From contig NZ_CP067041.1 of NCBI RefSeq assembly GCF_016599855.1, positions 2,604,001 to 2,668,000 of the forward strand: DNA of 64,000 nt, given 5' to 3'. A program made the translations under genes and the position numbers. Below are positions 45,819 through 55,719 of the stretch, in pieces. Below the pieces are notes generated by a model, which saw nothing but the letters and a program-made list of their open reading frames with translations, made no database searches and was not told the DNA's origin. Every line of letters begins with the position of its first letter. Positions within the stretch are counted from its first letter, which is position 1. The stretch comes from Bradyrhizobium diazoefficiens. Lineage in GTDB: Bacteria; Pseudomonadota; Alphaproteobacteria; Rhizobiales; Xanthobacteraceae.

Positions 45819-47249
45819 TCACTGCCCCGACGGCGTGCGCAGGCCGTGCCAGGCGTCGCGGACCTGATGGTAGTGTACTTCGGGCAGATAGTCCGGCGTG
45901 TTCAGGCTCAGCGTTTTGACGTCGAGATGGCCGACGGCGCTGAGCAGTGTGTAGGAGGCGATCACGCGGTCCCGCAGCGCGCCGATCAGGCGGGCCTTGG
46001 CCTGGATCAGATCGGCTTGCGAGTTCAGCACGTCCACCGTGGTGCGCTGTCCGCCGGCAGCTTCCCGCTGCACGCCCTGGAGCGCGACGGTTGCCGCCTT
46101 CACCTCGGACTCCGAGGCCGAGACCGCGATCTTGGCGCCTTCATTGGCGACCCAGGCGCTAACCGCCGCCGTGCGCGCCTGATTGCGCATCTGATCGAGC
46201 ACGAGGCGGCTCTGCGCCGTGACTTCCTTGGCCTGCCGGGTCTGCGACGACGCCTGACCGCCGTCATAGATAGGTGCGGTGACGTTAGCGACGATCGAAG
46301 CCTGGTCGGTGGCGAAGGTGCCGAGCGTCGGATCGCTGTCGCGGCTGCGGCTGACGCTGCCCTGGAGGCTGGCGCTCGGCAGCAGCGCGCCTTCGGCGAC
46401 GCGGATATTGGTCGAGGCGACGTCGACGTCGAAGCTGGCGGCCATCACCGCCGGATGCTCGCGGATCGCCATCGCGACCGAATCCTCGCGGCTCTTCGGC
46501 AGATAGCGATCGACCACCTCGGCGGGGCGAAGCGCCGAGGGCGCATTGCCGATCACCTGGGAATAGGTCGCCTGGCTCACCGCGAGCGCGACTTCGGCGG
46601 CATTGAGATCGGCAAGGCCGCGATTGAGGCGCGCCTCGGCCTGGGCGCTGTCGGTCGGGGTGACGTCGCCGGCATTGAGGCGGCGCTGGGTGATGGAGAG
46701 CGTCTCGCGCAGGAAGGCGACGTTGGAGCGTTGCGCCTCTACCAGTGACTGATTGGCCAGCACGTTGGTGTAGGCGATCACCGCGTCAAGCAGCACGCCC
46801 TGGCCGACATTGCGCAGCGCCTCGCGGCCGGACTGCACCTGGAGCTCCGCGACCCGCACGCTGTTGGCGGTGCGGAAGCCGTTGAACAGGGTCTGTGACA
46901 CCGTGACCCCGATGGTCCAGGGTTTCAGCGTCGCGGTCTGGATGGTGTTGTCGGGAAGCAGGTTGCGCACCGCCTGCAAGCCGGCGCTGAGGCTCGCCAC
47001 GATCTGCGGCCGGTAGCCGGCGAGCGCCTGCGGCACATTCTCGTCGGTGGCGCGCTGCCTTGCACGCTCGGCGTTGAGTTGCGGATTCGTCTGGTAGGCC
47101 TTGACCAGCGCCTCCGGCAGGGCCTCCGCGGCGGCCGCGGCGGGCAGGGCGCAGCAGAGCGCCAGCGTGGTCCATATCGCCAGGACAGGACCCACGCCCG
47201 ATCGACGCCGCGACATCACGCGACCAGCTCTGGCGGCACGCCCAATCAT
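45819..47249 (-). CDS. TolC-like outer-membrane efflux protein
   Basis: About 476 aa with a signal peptide (hydrophobic VLAIWTTLALCCALPAAAAA). The two OEP repeats are clear: LVKAYQTNPQLNAERARQRATDE at the start of the mature chain (in pieces), and YSQVIGNAPSALRP at mid-protein; coiled helices rich in Ala, Gln and Arg follow. It should form the trimeric channel for a type I or RND system. The start is uncertain between ATG 47249 (GGG a few bases upstream) and ATG 47216. Opposite strand from the RND pair 3 kb away. Confidence 0.9.
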   Translation of the reverse strand: MIGRAARAGRVMSRRRSGVGPVLAIWTTLALCCALPAAAAAEALPEALVKAYQTNPQLNAERARQRATDENVPQALAGYRPQIVASLSAGLQAVRNLLPDNTIQTATLKPWTIGVTVSQTLFNGFRTANSVRVAELQVQSGREALRNVGQGVLLDAVIAYTNVLANQSLVEAQRSNVAFLRETLSITQRRLNAGDVTPTDSAQAEARLNRGLADLNAAEVALAVSQATYSQVIGNAPSALRPAEVVDRYLPKSREDSVAMAIREHPAVMAASFDVDVASTNIRVAEGALLPSASLQGSVSRSRDSDPTLGTFATDQASIVANVTAPIYDGGQASSQTRQAKEVTAQSRLVLDQMRNQARTAAVSAWVANEGAKIAVSASESEVKAATVALQGVQREAAGGQRTTVDVLNSQADLIQAKARLIGALRDRVIASYTLLSAVGHLDVKTLSLNTPDYLPEVHYHQVRDAWHGLRTPSGQ

Positions 47250-47466
47250 GTAATCCCGCAAAACCCCGGCTGTCCGCCCCCGCCGACGGTGGCCTCTTAA
47301 CTGTTTAACCAGCGCCGGTCCCGCAGGCAAACTGCCACGGGGAAAACCCCCATGTATTCCGTGCTTGTTGCAGGTGAGTCACACACCAATCCCTTTCCGG
47401 ATGCGCTATAGGAGCTTTGGCGGCTTCAATCCGTCAGGTGCCTGTCATGTGCTCCGGACTCTGCGG

Positions 47467-49328
47467 ATGATGCCGAAACTCTTCTCCGATCCCGATGCGC
47501 TCGCGGAGGAGATCATTCGCCACGTCGGAGCCGATCTGGTGGTCGGACTGCCGCTCGGCCTCGGCAAGGCCAATCACGTCGTCAATGCCCTCTATGTGCG
47601 GGCCTGTGCCGATCCTGACATCAAGCTGACATTGCTGTCGGCGCTGACACTGGAAAAGCCGAAGCCAAAAGCCCTGGTCGAACGCCGGTTCATCACACCC
47701 GTGATTGACCGCCTGTTCGACGGGTATCCCGATCTGGCCTATGCCGATGCGCTGCGCGAAAAGCGGCTGCCGCCTAACATCAAAATCGCCGAATTCTTCT
47801 TTCTTGCCGGACGCTGGCTGCACGTGCCGGCCGCGCAGCAGAATTACATCTCGGCCAACTACACACATGCGGCGAGCTATCTGCTAGCGCGCGGGATGAA
47901 CGTGGTGACACAGCTGGTGGCCAAGCGCGTCGTCGACGGCGTGCCGCGCTACAGCCTGTCCTGCAACACCGACACAACCCTGGACGTGCTGCGCGAGCGC
48001 CGTGCCGGACGCGCGTCGTTCAAGCTAATCGCGCAGGTGAATTCCGAGCTGCCGTTCATGCCGGGCCCGGGCGATCTTGCGGCCGAGGAGTTCAGTGCCG
48101 TGCTGGACAGCGCGGCGACCGACTTTCCGCTGTTCGCGCCGCCGTCGGAGCCGATCTCCGATACCAAATATGCGATCGGCCTGAACGCGGCGTCGCTGGT
48201 GCGCGATGGCAGAACGCTTCAGATCGGTATCGGGCAGATCGGCGATGCGCTCGCGCAGGGCCTGATCCTGCGCCATCGCGACAGCGCAACGTTTCATGAT
48301 GTGGTCACGCGGCTATCGCCCGCGCGACCGGCCGTTGCGCGGGAATCCGGTGCCTTCGAGGCGGGCCTCTATGGCGTCAGCGAGATGGTGACCGAGGCGT
48401 TCATCGGCCTGATCGCGCCGGCATTCTCAAGCGCGCGGTCGACGGCGTGGTGCTGCACGGCGCCTTCTTTCTCGGCTCAAAATCCTTCTATCGCGCGCTA
48501 CGCGAGATGCCGCCGGACCAGATCGCGCGCATCCGGATGATGCCGGTCTCGTTCACCAACGAGCTCTACGGCGAGGAGGATCAGAAGCGCCGCGCCCGCA
48601 TCGATGCGCGCTTCGTCAACAACACGATGATGGCGACGCTGCTGGGTGCGGCCGTTTCCGATGGCCTCGATGACGGGCAGGTGGTGAGCGGCGTCGGCGG
48701 GCAGTACAATTTCGTGGCGCAGGCCTTCGCGCTCCGCGGCGCGCGATCGATGCTGACGCTCGAAGCGACGCGGCAGGCTGGCGCTGCGCTGAAATCCAAC
48801 ATTGTCTGGCGCTACGGACACCAGACTATCCCGCGGCATCTGCGCGATGTCTTCGTCACCGAATATGGTGTTGCCGATCTGAGGGGGAGATCGGATGCCG
48901 ACGTCGTCGCGAGCATGCTGACAATCGCGGATTCGCGCTTTCAGGACGAGTTGGCGCGGGCGGCGAAGGACGCCGGCAAGCTGCCGCGGGACTATGTGAT
49001 CCCGGCGGCGCATCGCGAAAACCATCCTGAAAGGATCGCGACGGCGCTCAAGCCTGCACGCGAGGCCGGGCTATTCCCGTCGTTCCCGTTCGGCTGCGAT
49101 TTCACCGAGGTGGAGCTGCGCCTCATCCCGGCACTGGAGATTCTGCAAGGCGCGCAAAGCTCGCTGCGGGCGCTCGCGGGTTTGCTGTTGCAGGGGATGA
49201 TACGGACACCCGACAGGGCCGACGAGGAATGTCTCGCACGCCTCGGCTTCGATCGCCCTAAGAGCTGGTCCGAGCGTGGCTATCGTGCGCTCGTAAGTGC
49301 AGCTTTGGCGCGCAGCCGCAGCAGCTAG
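47467..49328 (+). pseudogene. Acetyl-CoA hydrolase/transferase, frameshifted
   Basis: Two adjoining frames together encode a protein of about 620 aa like acetyl-CoA hydrolase/4-hydroxybutyrate CoA-transferase. The first runs from ATG 47467 (MMPKLFSDPDALAEEII) to the SEMVTEAFIGLI segment; the second picks up at GILKRAVDGVVLHGAFFLG and ends at 49328. At 48411-48420 (GATCGCGCCG) one base, probably the A of a GAC codon, is missing. All other parts are well conserved, so this is either a very recent mutation or a single-base sequence error. The exact start is unclear; an in-frame ATG also exists at 47401. Confidence 0.8.
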
Positions 49329-49367
49329 CTCCACTGCGTCCCGGCGAACCGGGACGACTGCGGAGAG

Positions 49368-50147
49368 CTACCGGTTCTTGTTCACCGGCTTGCGCTTCTC
49401 GATGAAGGCGGCCATGCCTTCAGAGCGGTCCTCGAGCGCGAAGGTCGCGTGGAACAGGTTGCGTTCGACGCTCATGCCCTCAGCAAGCGTGGTCTCGAAG
49501 GCGCGGTTGACCGCTTCCTTGGCCATGGCGACGGCAGGGCGTGACATTGCCGCGATCTTCTCGGCGGCCGCCATCGTTTCGTCCATCAGCTTGTCGGCGG
49601 GCACGATGCGGCTGACGAGACCGCTGCGCTCGGCTTCCGCTGCATCCATCATGCGGCCGGTGAGGCAGAGATCCATCGCCTTGGACTTGCCGATCGCGCG
49701 GGTGAGCCGCTGCGTTCCGCCGATGCCGGGGATGGTGCCGAGCGTGATCTCGGGCTGGCCGAATTTGGCGGTGTCGGCGGCGATGATGAAGTCGCACATC
49801 ATGGCGAGCTCGCAGCCGCCGCCGAGCGCGTAGCCCGCAACGGCTGCAATGGTCGGCTTGCGGCAGCGCGCGATGCGGTCGCCGCCGATCACGGCAAAGT
49901 CCTCGGAGAACATGTCGATGAAGCCTTTCGGCTGCATTTCCTTGATGTCGGCGCCGGCGGCAAAGGCCTTCTCGCTGCCGGTCACGACGATGCAGCCGAT
50001 GGCGTCATCGGCTTCGAGATCATCGACGGCCGCGGCAATCTCGCGGAAGACGCCGAAGGAGAGCGCGTTGAGCATCTTCGGGCGGTTCAGCTTGATGATG
50101 CCGACCGTGCCTTTGCTTTCGACGATGATGTGTTCGAACGTGCTCAT
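49368..50147 (-). CDS. Enoyl-CoA hydratase
   Basis: A 259-aa crotonase-fold enzyme that hydrates trans-2-enoyl-CoA in beta-oxidation. The oxyanion-hole segments are [10 protein letters not shown] (residues 62-71) and [15 protein letters not shown] (105-119). Both catalytic glutamates are present: Glu113 and Glu133 ([13 protein letters not shown]). The length and start are normal for the family. Convergent with the broken CoA-transferase gene. Confidence 0.93.
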   Translation of the reverse strand: MSTFEHIIVESKGTVGIIKLNRPKMLNALSFGVFREIAAAVDDLEADDAIGCIVVTGSEKAFAAGADIKEMQPKGFIDMFSEDFAVIGGDRIARCRKPTIAAVAGYALGGGCELAMMCDFIIAADTAKFGQPEITLGTIPGIGGTQRLTRAIGKSKAMDLCLTGRMMDAAEAERSGLVSRIVPADKLMDETMAAAEKIAAMSRPAVAMAKEAVNRAFETTLAEGMSVERNLFHATFALEDRSEGMAAFIEKRKPVNKNR

Positions 50148-50259
50148 GGTCCACCCACGCTTTTGATTGAACGGGCAATGTGCCCGCTGGCGGCGTGGGC
50201 TTCAAGGGGGCCGTAACGCGCTGGCCGGCGCGTCCCGGACAGGCTCGTCAGGCCGGAAA

Positions 50260-50931
50260 CTAGGCCATGAACATGCGTGCAGCGGAGGCCAGCGTCAGCA
50301 GCGTGCCGACGCCAATGAAGATCTTGCCGATCAGGGAACTCTGGTCCCAGGCCGAACTCGGCTGACTGCTTGCCATCACCGGTGCCGGACGCGGCTGTGT
50401 GTCGGTTGCGGCGACCGCCGCTTTCTGCACGGGCGGGTTGTCCTGTTGCAGAGCGCGGTCGATATCGTTGAGCTGGTCGGGCGCGACCACCTGGTTGTCG
50501 GCGCCGGGCGCTGCGGGACTGTCGGCGGCGGCCTGGACATTGTCATTGGCGCGGCCCGTCATCGCCGAGGCTGCGGCCGCAGGCGGCGCATCAGTGGCGG
50601 CGAGCTGCGCATTGGCATTGGCGACTTCCGGCGGCATCTGGCTCGTGCCGGGGACGTCGGTGCTGGCCTCTTTGCCGGCCTTGGCTTCGTCCGCCTGCGG
50701 CGCCGTGTCAGCCTTGTCGGACTTGTCGTCGGATTTCTGCGCCGTCTTGCCGTCGGTGTGGCGGTGAGACGTATGGCGTCGCTGCTTGGCCGGCTTGACC
50801 GTATCGGCCTGTTTGCTCGCGCCGTCCGGCCCCGTGCTAACAGAGTTCGGCGCGGCCTGCGCCGTCGCTCCAAACAGCAGCAATAGTCCGGCCAGAACGA
50901 CCAATGCCGCGCGTCCGCTGGCTTTCATCAT
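50260..50931 (-). CDS. Secreted or membrane-anchored low-complexity protein
   Basis: A 223-aa protein with a signal peptide (GRAALVVLAGLLLLFGATAQ, cleavage near AQAA 25), a long Ala/Asp/Lys/Pro-rich, probably disordered middle (residues 30-185, including QRRHTSHRHTDGK) and a C-terminal membrane segment near residues 200-220 (SLIGKIFIGVGTLLTLASAA). It would span the periplasm tethered at one end. I do not recognise a family. ATG 50931 has GGGGAG 9 bp upstream. A second ATG directly follows. Confidence 0.72.
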   Translation of the reverse strand: MMKASGRAALVVLAGLLLLFGATAQAAPNSVSTGPDGASKQADTVKPAKQRRHTSHRHTDGKTAQKSDDKSDKADTAPQADEAKAGKEASTDVPGTSQMPPEVANANAQLAATDAPPAAAASAMTGRANDNVQAAADSPAAPGADNQVVAPDQLNDIDRALQQDNPPVQKAAVAATDTQPRPAPVMASSQPSSAWDQSSLIGKIFIGVGTLLTLASAARMFMA

Positions 50932-51176
50932 GTTGACGATCTCCCCAATTCGCCCGTCCCGGAAGCGAACAGAGACCCCGGCGCATGACCACAGCGGGGC
51001 AAAAAATGGGAATCTTCGGGCCACACCGGGCAAAACCGGGGCAAACCGGTCGGGCGTACCGCCCGACCGGGTGCGGTAGGGACCGATCGGTGTTATGAGC
51101 CCTGATGGAATTTATGCGGCTGCTTCGGACCAGGGCTCAGAGCTGATCACGATTTTGTGATCGCCTGGGCCGCGAC

Positions 51177-51201
51177 GTAACAAATTGAAAGAGCGGCCGA
51201 A
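51177..51201 (+). promoter_or_regulatory. Candidate ECF (SigF-like) promoter
   Basis: GTAAC (51177-51181), 16 bases, then CGAA (51198-51201). This resembles the Caulobacter SigF motif (GTAACC-N16-CGAA), but the sixth base is A and the spacing after a six-base box is 15. It ends 5 bp before the annotated sigma gene start, so the transcript would be leaderless or the true start is downstream. Confidence 0.4.
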
Positions 51202-51206
51202 TTGCA

Positions 51207-51767
51207 ATGGTGAGGGCGCGCGTGCGCGGACGTGAGGACGAGTGGACCGGCCTGATGCGGTCGGCCATGGCAGGCGATGATGCGGCGTATCATCGCCTGT
51301 TGAAGGCGGTCACGCCGGTGCTGCGCGCTGCCGCGAGGCGCGGCCTGGCCCGTGCCGGGCAGGCTCCCGACCAGGCCGAGGATATCGTGCAGGAGATTTT
51401 GTTGGCGGTGCATCTGAAGCGGCACACCTGGGACAGCGAAGCGCCCTTCGCCCCCTGGTTGTTCGCGATCGGGCGCAACAAGCTGATCGATGCGCTCAGG
51501 CGCCGCGGCCGGCGCGTATTCGTCAACATCGACGATTTTGTCGAAACGCTGCCCGGCGAGACGCCTCAGGAGACCGCTTCGGCGGGCGAGGTCACAGCGC
51601 AGCTCAGTACCCTGCCGCAGCGCCAGCGCGACGTGCTGCAGTCGATCGCAGTCGACAGCGCCTCGATCAAGGATACGGCGGCGAAATACGCGATGAGCGA
51701 AGGTGCGGTACGGGTCGCGCTGCATCGGGGGCTCGCCGCCCTGACCGCCAAACTACGGGACCACTAG
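51207..51767 (+). CDS. ECF sigma factor, SigF-like
   Basis: A 186-aa group IV sigma factor. Region 2 is visible as QAEDIVQEILLAVHLKRHTWD and PFAPWLFAIGRNKLIDALRRRGRR, each in pieces; region 4 as LPQRQRDVLQSIAVDSASIKDTA and MSEGAVRVALHRGLAAL. It is followed 2 bp later by a DUF1109 membrane gene, the NrsF-type anti-sigma, which marks the SigF oxidative/metal-stress system of Caulobacter. A downstream GTG at 51231 is an alternative start. Confidence 0.88.
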   Translation: MVRARVRGREDEWTGLMRSAMAGDDAAYHRLLKAVTPVLRAAARRGLARAGQAPDQAEDIVQEILLAVHLKRHTWDSEAPFAPWLFAIGRNKLIDALRRRGRRVFVNIDDFVETLPGETPQETASAGEVTAQLSTLPQRQRDVLQSIAVDSASIKDTAAKYAMSEGAVRVALHRGLAALTAKLRDH

Positions 51768-51769
51768 TC

Positions 51770-52408
51770 ATGGACACCGATCAACTTATTCGCACGCTCG
51801 CGGCCGACAATACCCACCGCGCTCCGCGTGTCGGCGCGCTGCTGACCACGGGACTCCTGGTTGCGGCGCCATTGTCGATCCTGATTTTTGCGGCGTTCCT
51901 CGGCGTGCGGCCGGACGTGATGAGCGCCATGCACAATCCGTTCTTCGACATGAAGTTCGCGGTTACGCTGTCGCTCGCGATCCCCGCGATCATCATCAGC
52001 CTGCATCTGTCGCGGCCCGAAGCCTTGATGCGCGGCTGGGGCTGGCTCCTGCTGCTGCCGATCGGACTGCTTGCGGTGGCGATTGGGAGCGAAGCGATGA
52101 TGGCGCCGGCCATGCCGATGACGATGCGGCTCGTTGGCAAGAACTCGCGGGCGTGCCTGTCGGCGATCCCCGCGATGTCGCTGCCGCTGCTCGCGGGCGC
52201 ATTGTTCGGCCTGCGCCACGGCGCGCCGTCGCGGCCGGCGCTTGCCGGCGCGCTCGCCGGCCTGCTGTCGGCCGGGCTCGCCGCCACGCTCTATGCCTCG
52301 CACTGCACCGACGACTCGCCGCTGTTCGTCGCGACCTGGTACACGATCGCGGCCGCTCTCGTGACCGCGATCGGGGCGGCGGTTGGGTCGAGGGTCCTGA
52401 GGTATTAG
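51770..52408 (+). CDS. NrsF-like membrane anti-sigma factor (DUF1109)
   Basis: A 212-aa protein with six membrane segments and an N-terminal cytoplasmic stretch (MDTDQLIRTLAADN). DUF1109 proteins such as NrsF hold the sigma factor at the membrane and release it through two conserved cysteines; here Cys131 (NSRACLSAIP) and the Cys in YASHCTDDSP near 181 fit. It begins 2 bp after the sigma gene and ends in a 4-bp overlap with the convergent DUF2336 gene. Confidence 0.88.
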   Translation: MDTDQLIRTLAADNTHRAPRVGALLTTGLLVAAPLSILIFAAFLGVRPDVMSAMHNPFFDMKFAVTLSLAIPAIIISLHLSRPEALMRGWGWLLLLPIGLLAVAIGSEAMMAPAMPMTMRLVGKNSRACLSAIPAMSLPLLAGALFGLRHGAPSRPALAGALAGLLSAGLAATLYASHCTDDSPLFVATWYTIAAALVTAIGAAVGSRVLRY

Positions 52409-53505
52409 GCCACGAACGTCGTGCTCTGCATGCGGTGGAAGCGCAGCACCTGCTGCGCGGTGGAGCTGCGCAGGGCCTCATAGGTATCCCGCAGCGTCAG
52501 CATGTCGGTCCGCGAGCCGCCGGACAGCTTTTCGCGCATGGCGATGATCGCGCGCACGCTGGACCATTGCATGCCGGCGGCCTTGGCGAGGATCATCACG
52601 CCCTCGGTGCGGCTCTCGATCATCATGTTCTCGGCAGTCTCGACGGCGACGCCGGCGAGTGCCGCAAGCCCGGCATTGGTCTCGTCGAACTTGCCCTGCT
52701 CGGCGAACGTCGTGACCTGGAATTCGTTGAGCCGGCCGTCGTCGTGGAGTGACTTCACCAGCGCGCGTGCCATTTCGGTCTGCCGGGTCATCGCGGCGGC
52801 ACGGATCCGCTGCGTCGCCTCCTGGACCACGCTCGATACTTCGCCGGCGAGCTCGGGATGGGCGGCCTCCAGTTTCCTGCGCACGCTCAGGGAGGCCTTG
52901 GCGATCAGCTTCAGATAATGATGCCGCGGCAGGTCAGTCCGCAGGCCGATGCAGGTGGCGAGGTCGTCATCGCGCTCGGCGCGCGCGACGAGATCGGTGA
53001 GGCTGCCCTCGGAGAGTCGCGCGCCGGGGTTGCCGACGGTCGACTGCACCACGTCTTCATTGCCGCGCGTCACCAGCACGTCGGTCAGCGCCTCCGACAG
53101 CACCCGCCGCAGCGAAATCGCCTTGAGATGGGCCTGGCTCTTGCTGCGCGCGATCTCGATCAGGGTCGTCTCGTCGAGCCGCTCCGACTTCGACAGCACG
53201 GGGCCCGCGATCTCGATGATGTCATCGAGCGCCAGCGTACGGATGATTGCTGGCGGTGCGGCGGCGATCGGCGCGAGCCGGTCGGCGAGCAAGGCCTTCG
53301 CCGAAGTCTCGATCCGCTCGGCGAGGCACTGGAAGACATCGTCGAACACGCGGATATGGTCGTCGGAGTAATCCACCGCGTTGCCAACGAAGAGGTCGGT
53401 GACGCGGCGCAGCGTCTCGACCCGGCGCGCGACTGTGCCGTGCGCGAGCGCGGTCTGCAATTCCTCGAGCAAGTTCTCGGATGACTTGACGGATCTGGAT
53501 CTCAT
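52405..53505 (-). CDS. DUF2336-family protein
   Basis: A 366-aa, mostly helical soluble protein of the DUF2336 family; MopJ of Caulobacter, a cell-pole regulator, belongs to it. The N-terminal LLEELQTALAHGTVARRVETLRRVTDLF region and repeated helical segments with Leu/Ala/Arg fit. No catalytic motif is visible. ATG 53505 is preferred to one at 53559. It lies 63 bp downstream of a diguanylate cyclase gene on the same strand, and the two could share a transcript. Confidence 0.8.
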   Translation of the reverse strand: MRSRSVKSSENLLEELQTALAHGTVARRVETLRRVTDLFVGNAVDYSDDHIRVFDDVFQCLAERIETSAKALLADRLAPIAAAPPAIIRTLALDDIIEIAGPVLSKSERLDETTLIEIARSKSQAHLKAISLRRVLSEALTDVLVTRGNEDVVQSTVGNPGARLSEGSLTDLVARAERDDDLATCIGLRTDLPRHHYLKLIAKASLSVRRKLEAAHPELAGEVSSVVQEATQRIRAAAMTRQTEMARALVKSLHDDGRLNEFQVTTFAEQGKFDETNAGLAALAGVAVETAENMMIESRTEGVMILAKAAGMQWSSVRAIIAMREKLSGGSRTDMLTLRDTYEALRSSTAQQVLRFHRMQSTTFVA

Positions 53506-53568
53506 AGCCCTGTCCTGGAGCGTTCGGTCCGGCGGCGTGTTCTCACGCGCCGGCAGCAAATGAATTGG

Positions 53569-54726
53569 TCAGCTCGTAGCAATGCGGTTGCGCCCTTGCG
53601 CTTTGGCGGAATACAGCGCCCTGTCGGCGCGCGCGAGAAAGATGTCGGCAGTATCAACGTCGCGCAGCATCACGAGGCCGGCGGAGATCGTCACGCGCAT
53701 GCCGGGTGCGAAGGCGCTCCAGTCGAGTTCGGCGACGATGCTGCGCAGCCGCTCGAGCATGCGCGATGCAGCCTCGCTCGCGGTGCCGGGTAGCAGCAGC
53801 AGAAACTCCTCGCCGCCATATCGGCCGAAACGGTCGTCGGGCCGGATGTTGGCGAAGATGGTGATGGCGAAGGTGCGCAGCACCTCGTCGCCGACCGGAT
53901 GGCCGTAGGCGTCGTTGATGCGCTTGAACCAGTCGAGGTCGATCAGCGCGATGGCGCAGGCGCTGCCGCTCTGCCGCGACTTCTCGATCTCGGCGTCGAG
54001 AAGCCGCATGATGCAGCGACGGTTGTAGGAGCCGGTGAGCTCGTCGACTTCGGCAAGTTCCTCGATGCGCCGATAGGCCGCCTTCAGCTCGATGCTGCGC
54101 CGGTACAGGATCTTGCGCAGCGTCGCACCGAATAGGCCGAGGAAGGCGCACTGGCCGATCACCAGCACGAAGCACAGCATCGAGGCGATCCGCTGCAGCC
54201 GCGTCGCAACCGGCATGCCGATCGGCAGGTCCGAGCCGAGGAACACGGCCGCGAGCGCAATGGTCGCGAGTGCCCAGGTCAGCATTGCCTGAGCCGAGGT
54301 CATGCGCAGCGTGCCGAAGGCGAAGATCAGGAACAGGACGCTGATGAAGGCGATCCCGAGTGTCGGCACCGAGATCAGGAACATGAATTGCAGCGCCATA
54401 TGCGCCGAGATCTGGAAGACCGTGAGATAGTGGTCGTTGTGCCTGTCGCCGACGCCGGCCTCCGACATCACGACAAAGATGCCGATAATCAGGAGGCCGC
54501 CGACCCAGAACAGCGACGGAACGTCGATGTGGACGGCGCCGTCATAGGCGTAGAGCAGCAGCACGGAGGCGCCGAGCGAATAGCTGACGACCTGGCCGAT
54601 ATACATCTGCCGGCGCTGCCGGATGCGGCGCGCCAGCACCTCGGGCGCCGCCGCTTCGGGCGTGAGGACGAGATCCGCGACCTCTGTGGCATTCCTCTCC
54701 GGAAAGGACGTCGCGGCCGTGCTCAT
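53569..54726 (-). CDS. Membrane diguanylate cyclase (GGDEF)
   Basis: A 385-aa protein with six membrane segments (residues about 45-205) and a C-terminal GGDEF domain starting near DELTGSYNRRCIM. The active-site motif is GGEEF (304-308), an active variant. An RxxD inhibitory site, RPDD at 295-298, precedes it by the usual five residues, so the product c-di-GMP should feed back. No EAL domain. The ligand of the membrane part is unknown. Confidence 0.93.
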   Translation of the reverse strand: MSTAATSFPERNATEVADLVLTPEAAAPEVLARRIRQRRQMYIGQVVSYSLGASVLLLYAYDGAVHIDVPSLFWVGGLLIIGIFVVMSEAGVGDRHNDHYLTVFQISAHMALQFMFLISVPTLGIAFISVLFLIFAFGTLRMTSAQAMLTWALATIALAAVFLGSDLPIGMPVATRLQRIASMLCFVLVIGQCAFLGLFGATLRKILYRRSIELKAAYRRIEELAEVDELTGSYNRRCIMRLLDAEIEKSRQSGSACAIALIDLDWFKRINDAYGHPVGDEVLRTFAITIFANIRPDDRFGRYGGEEFLLLLPGTASEAASRMLERLRSIVAELDWSAFAPGMRVTISAGLVMLRDVDTADIFLARADRALYSAKAQGRNRIATS

Positions 54727-55149
54727 GGTCCCGCCAATGGTGGATGTCAGCCGAAAAATCTAAGTGGCAAGCCTTTAGGTTTGGTATCCTTTTGCATCGA
54801 ATCCGGGGGAGGCCGCGCGAGTGAGCGGTCGCGAGCGGCGCGGAGTTTTGCAGCCAGTTAGGCATCGCAGGCGATATCGCGGACCAAAGCCGGCGCCGGG
54901 CGACATAAGGTGCAAGGGGCCGTGTTATGGATCCGGCTCTGATCAGGCCGCCTGCGTGGCACGTTAAGAGAGTGTTTACGTATTATGTTACCATTCAGGA
55001 GCGACCAACCGCGGCGGGTGGGACAAGGAAAATCCGCGTATGTGGGGTAAATCACAGAGGTCCCCGTGTGAGTGCGGTAGGTTGAAGAATTTGGCCCCTT
55101 CCGTCGAACCGTCCGCCATATCGGCCCGACCAATCTTGCGAGACGGCCT
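54727..55149. other. Gene-free stretch between divergent genes
   Basis: About 420 bp between the cyclase and the next ECF sigma gene. An AT-rich segment near 54965-54995 (GTTAAGAGAGTG then TACGTATTATG) is a plausible promoter zone. No EcfG or LexA box and no RNA gene were recognised. Confidence 0.5.
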
Positions 55150-55719
55150 TTGAGCGTGACACACGCGGCTACGGACGAGATCCTGATCGCCAGGATCGCC
55201 CAAGGCGACCGGCTCGCCATGCAGGTGCTGTACGGGCGGCACCATGTCAGGGTCTACAGGTTCGGGCTCAGACTCGTACGGAACGAGCAGACGGCGGAGG
55301 ACCTCATCAGCGAGGTGTTTCTGGACGTCTGGCGTCAGGCCGGCAAGTTCGAGGGCCGGTCCGCCGTTTCCACCTGGCTTTTGGCAATCACCCGATTCAA
55401 GGCCCTGTCTGCGCTTCGGCGCAGGAAGGATTTTGAGTTGGACGACGAAGCCGCCAACGCGATCGAGGATTCGTCCGACAATCCCGAAACGGCGGCGCAG
55501 AAGAAGGATACGAGTGCAGCGTTGCGGGAGTGTCTGGCGGGCCTCTCGGCGGACCATCGGGAAATCGTCGATCTCGTCTACTACCACGAGAAGTCCGTGG
55601 AAGAGGTGGCCGAAATCGTCGGGATCCCCGAGAACACGGTAAAGACGCGCTTGTTCTATGCGCGCAAGAAATTGGCCGAACTGCTGAAGGCAGCCGGCAT
55701 TGAGCGAGGCTGGCCATGA
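55150..55719 (+). CDS. ECF sigma factor
   Basis: A 189-aa group IV sigma factor. Region 2: NEQTAEDLISEVFLDVWRQA followed by STWLLAITRFKALSALRRR; region 4: LSADHREIVDLVYYHEKSVEEVA then IPENTVKTRLFYARKKLAE. The frame opens with TTG 55150; GTG 55156 is an equally possible start. The stop overlaps the ATG of the anti-sigma gene, and the protease gene follows in the same direction, making a three-gene unit. Confidence 0.92.
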   Translation: MSVTHAATDEILIARIAQGDRLAMQVLYGRHHVRVYRFGLRLVRNEQTAEDLISEVFLDVWRQAGKFEGRSAVSTWLLAITRFKALSALRRRKDFELDDEAANAIEDSSDNPETAAQKKDTSAALRECLAGLSADHREIVDLVYYHEKSVEEVAEIVGIPENTVKTRLFYARKKLAELLKAAGIERGWP

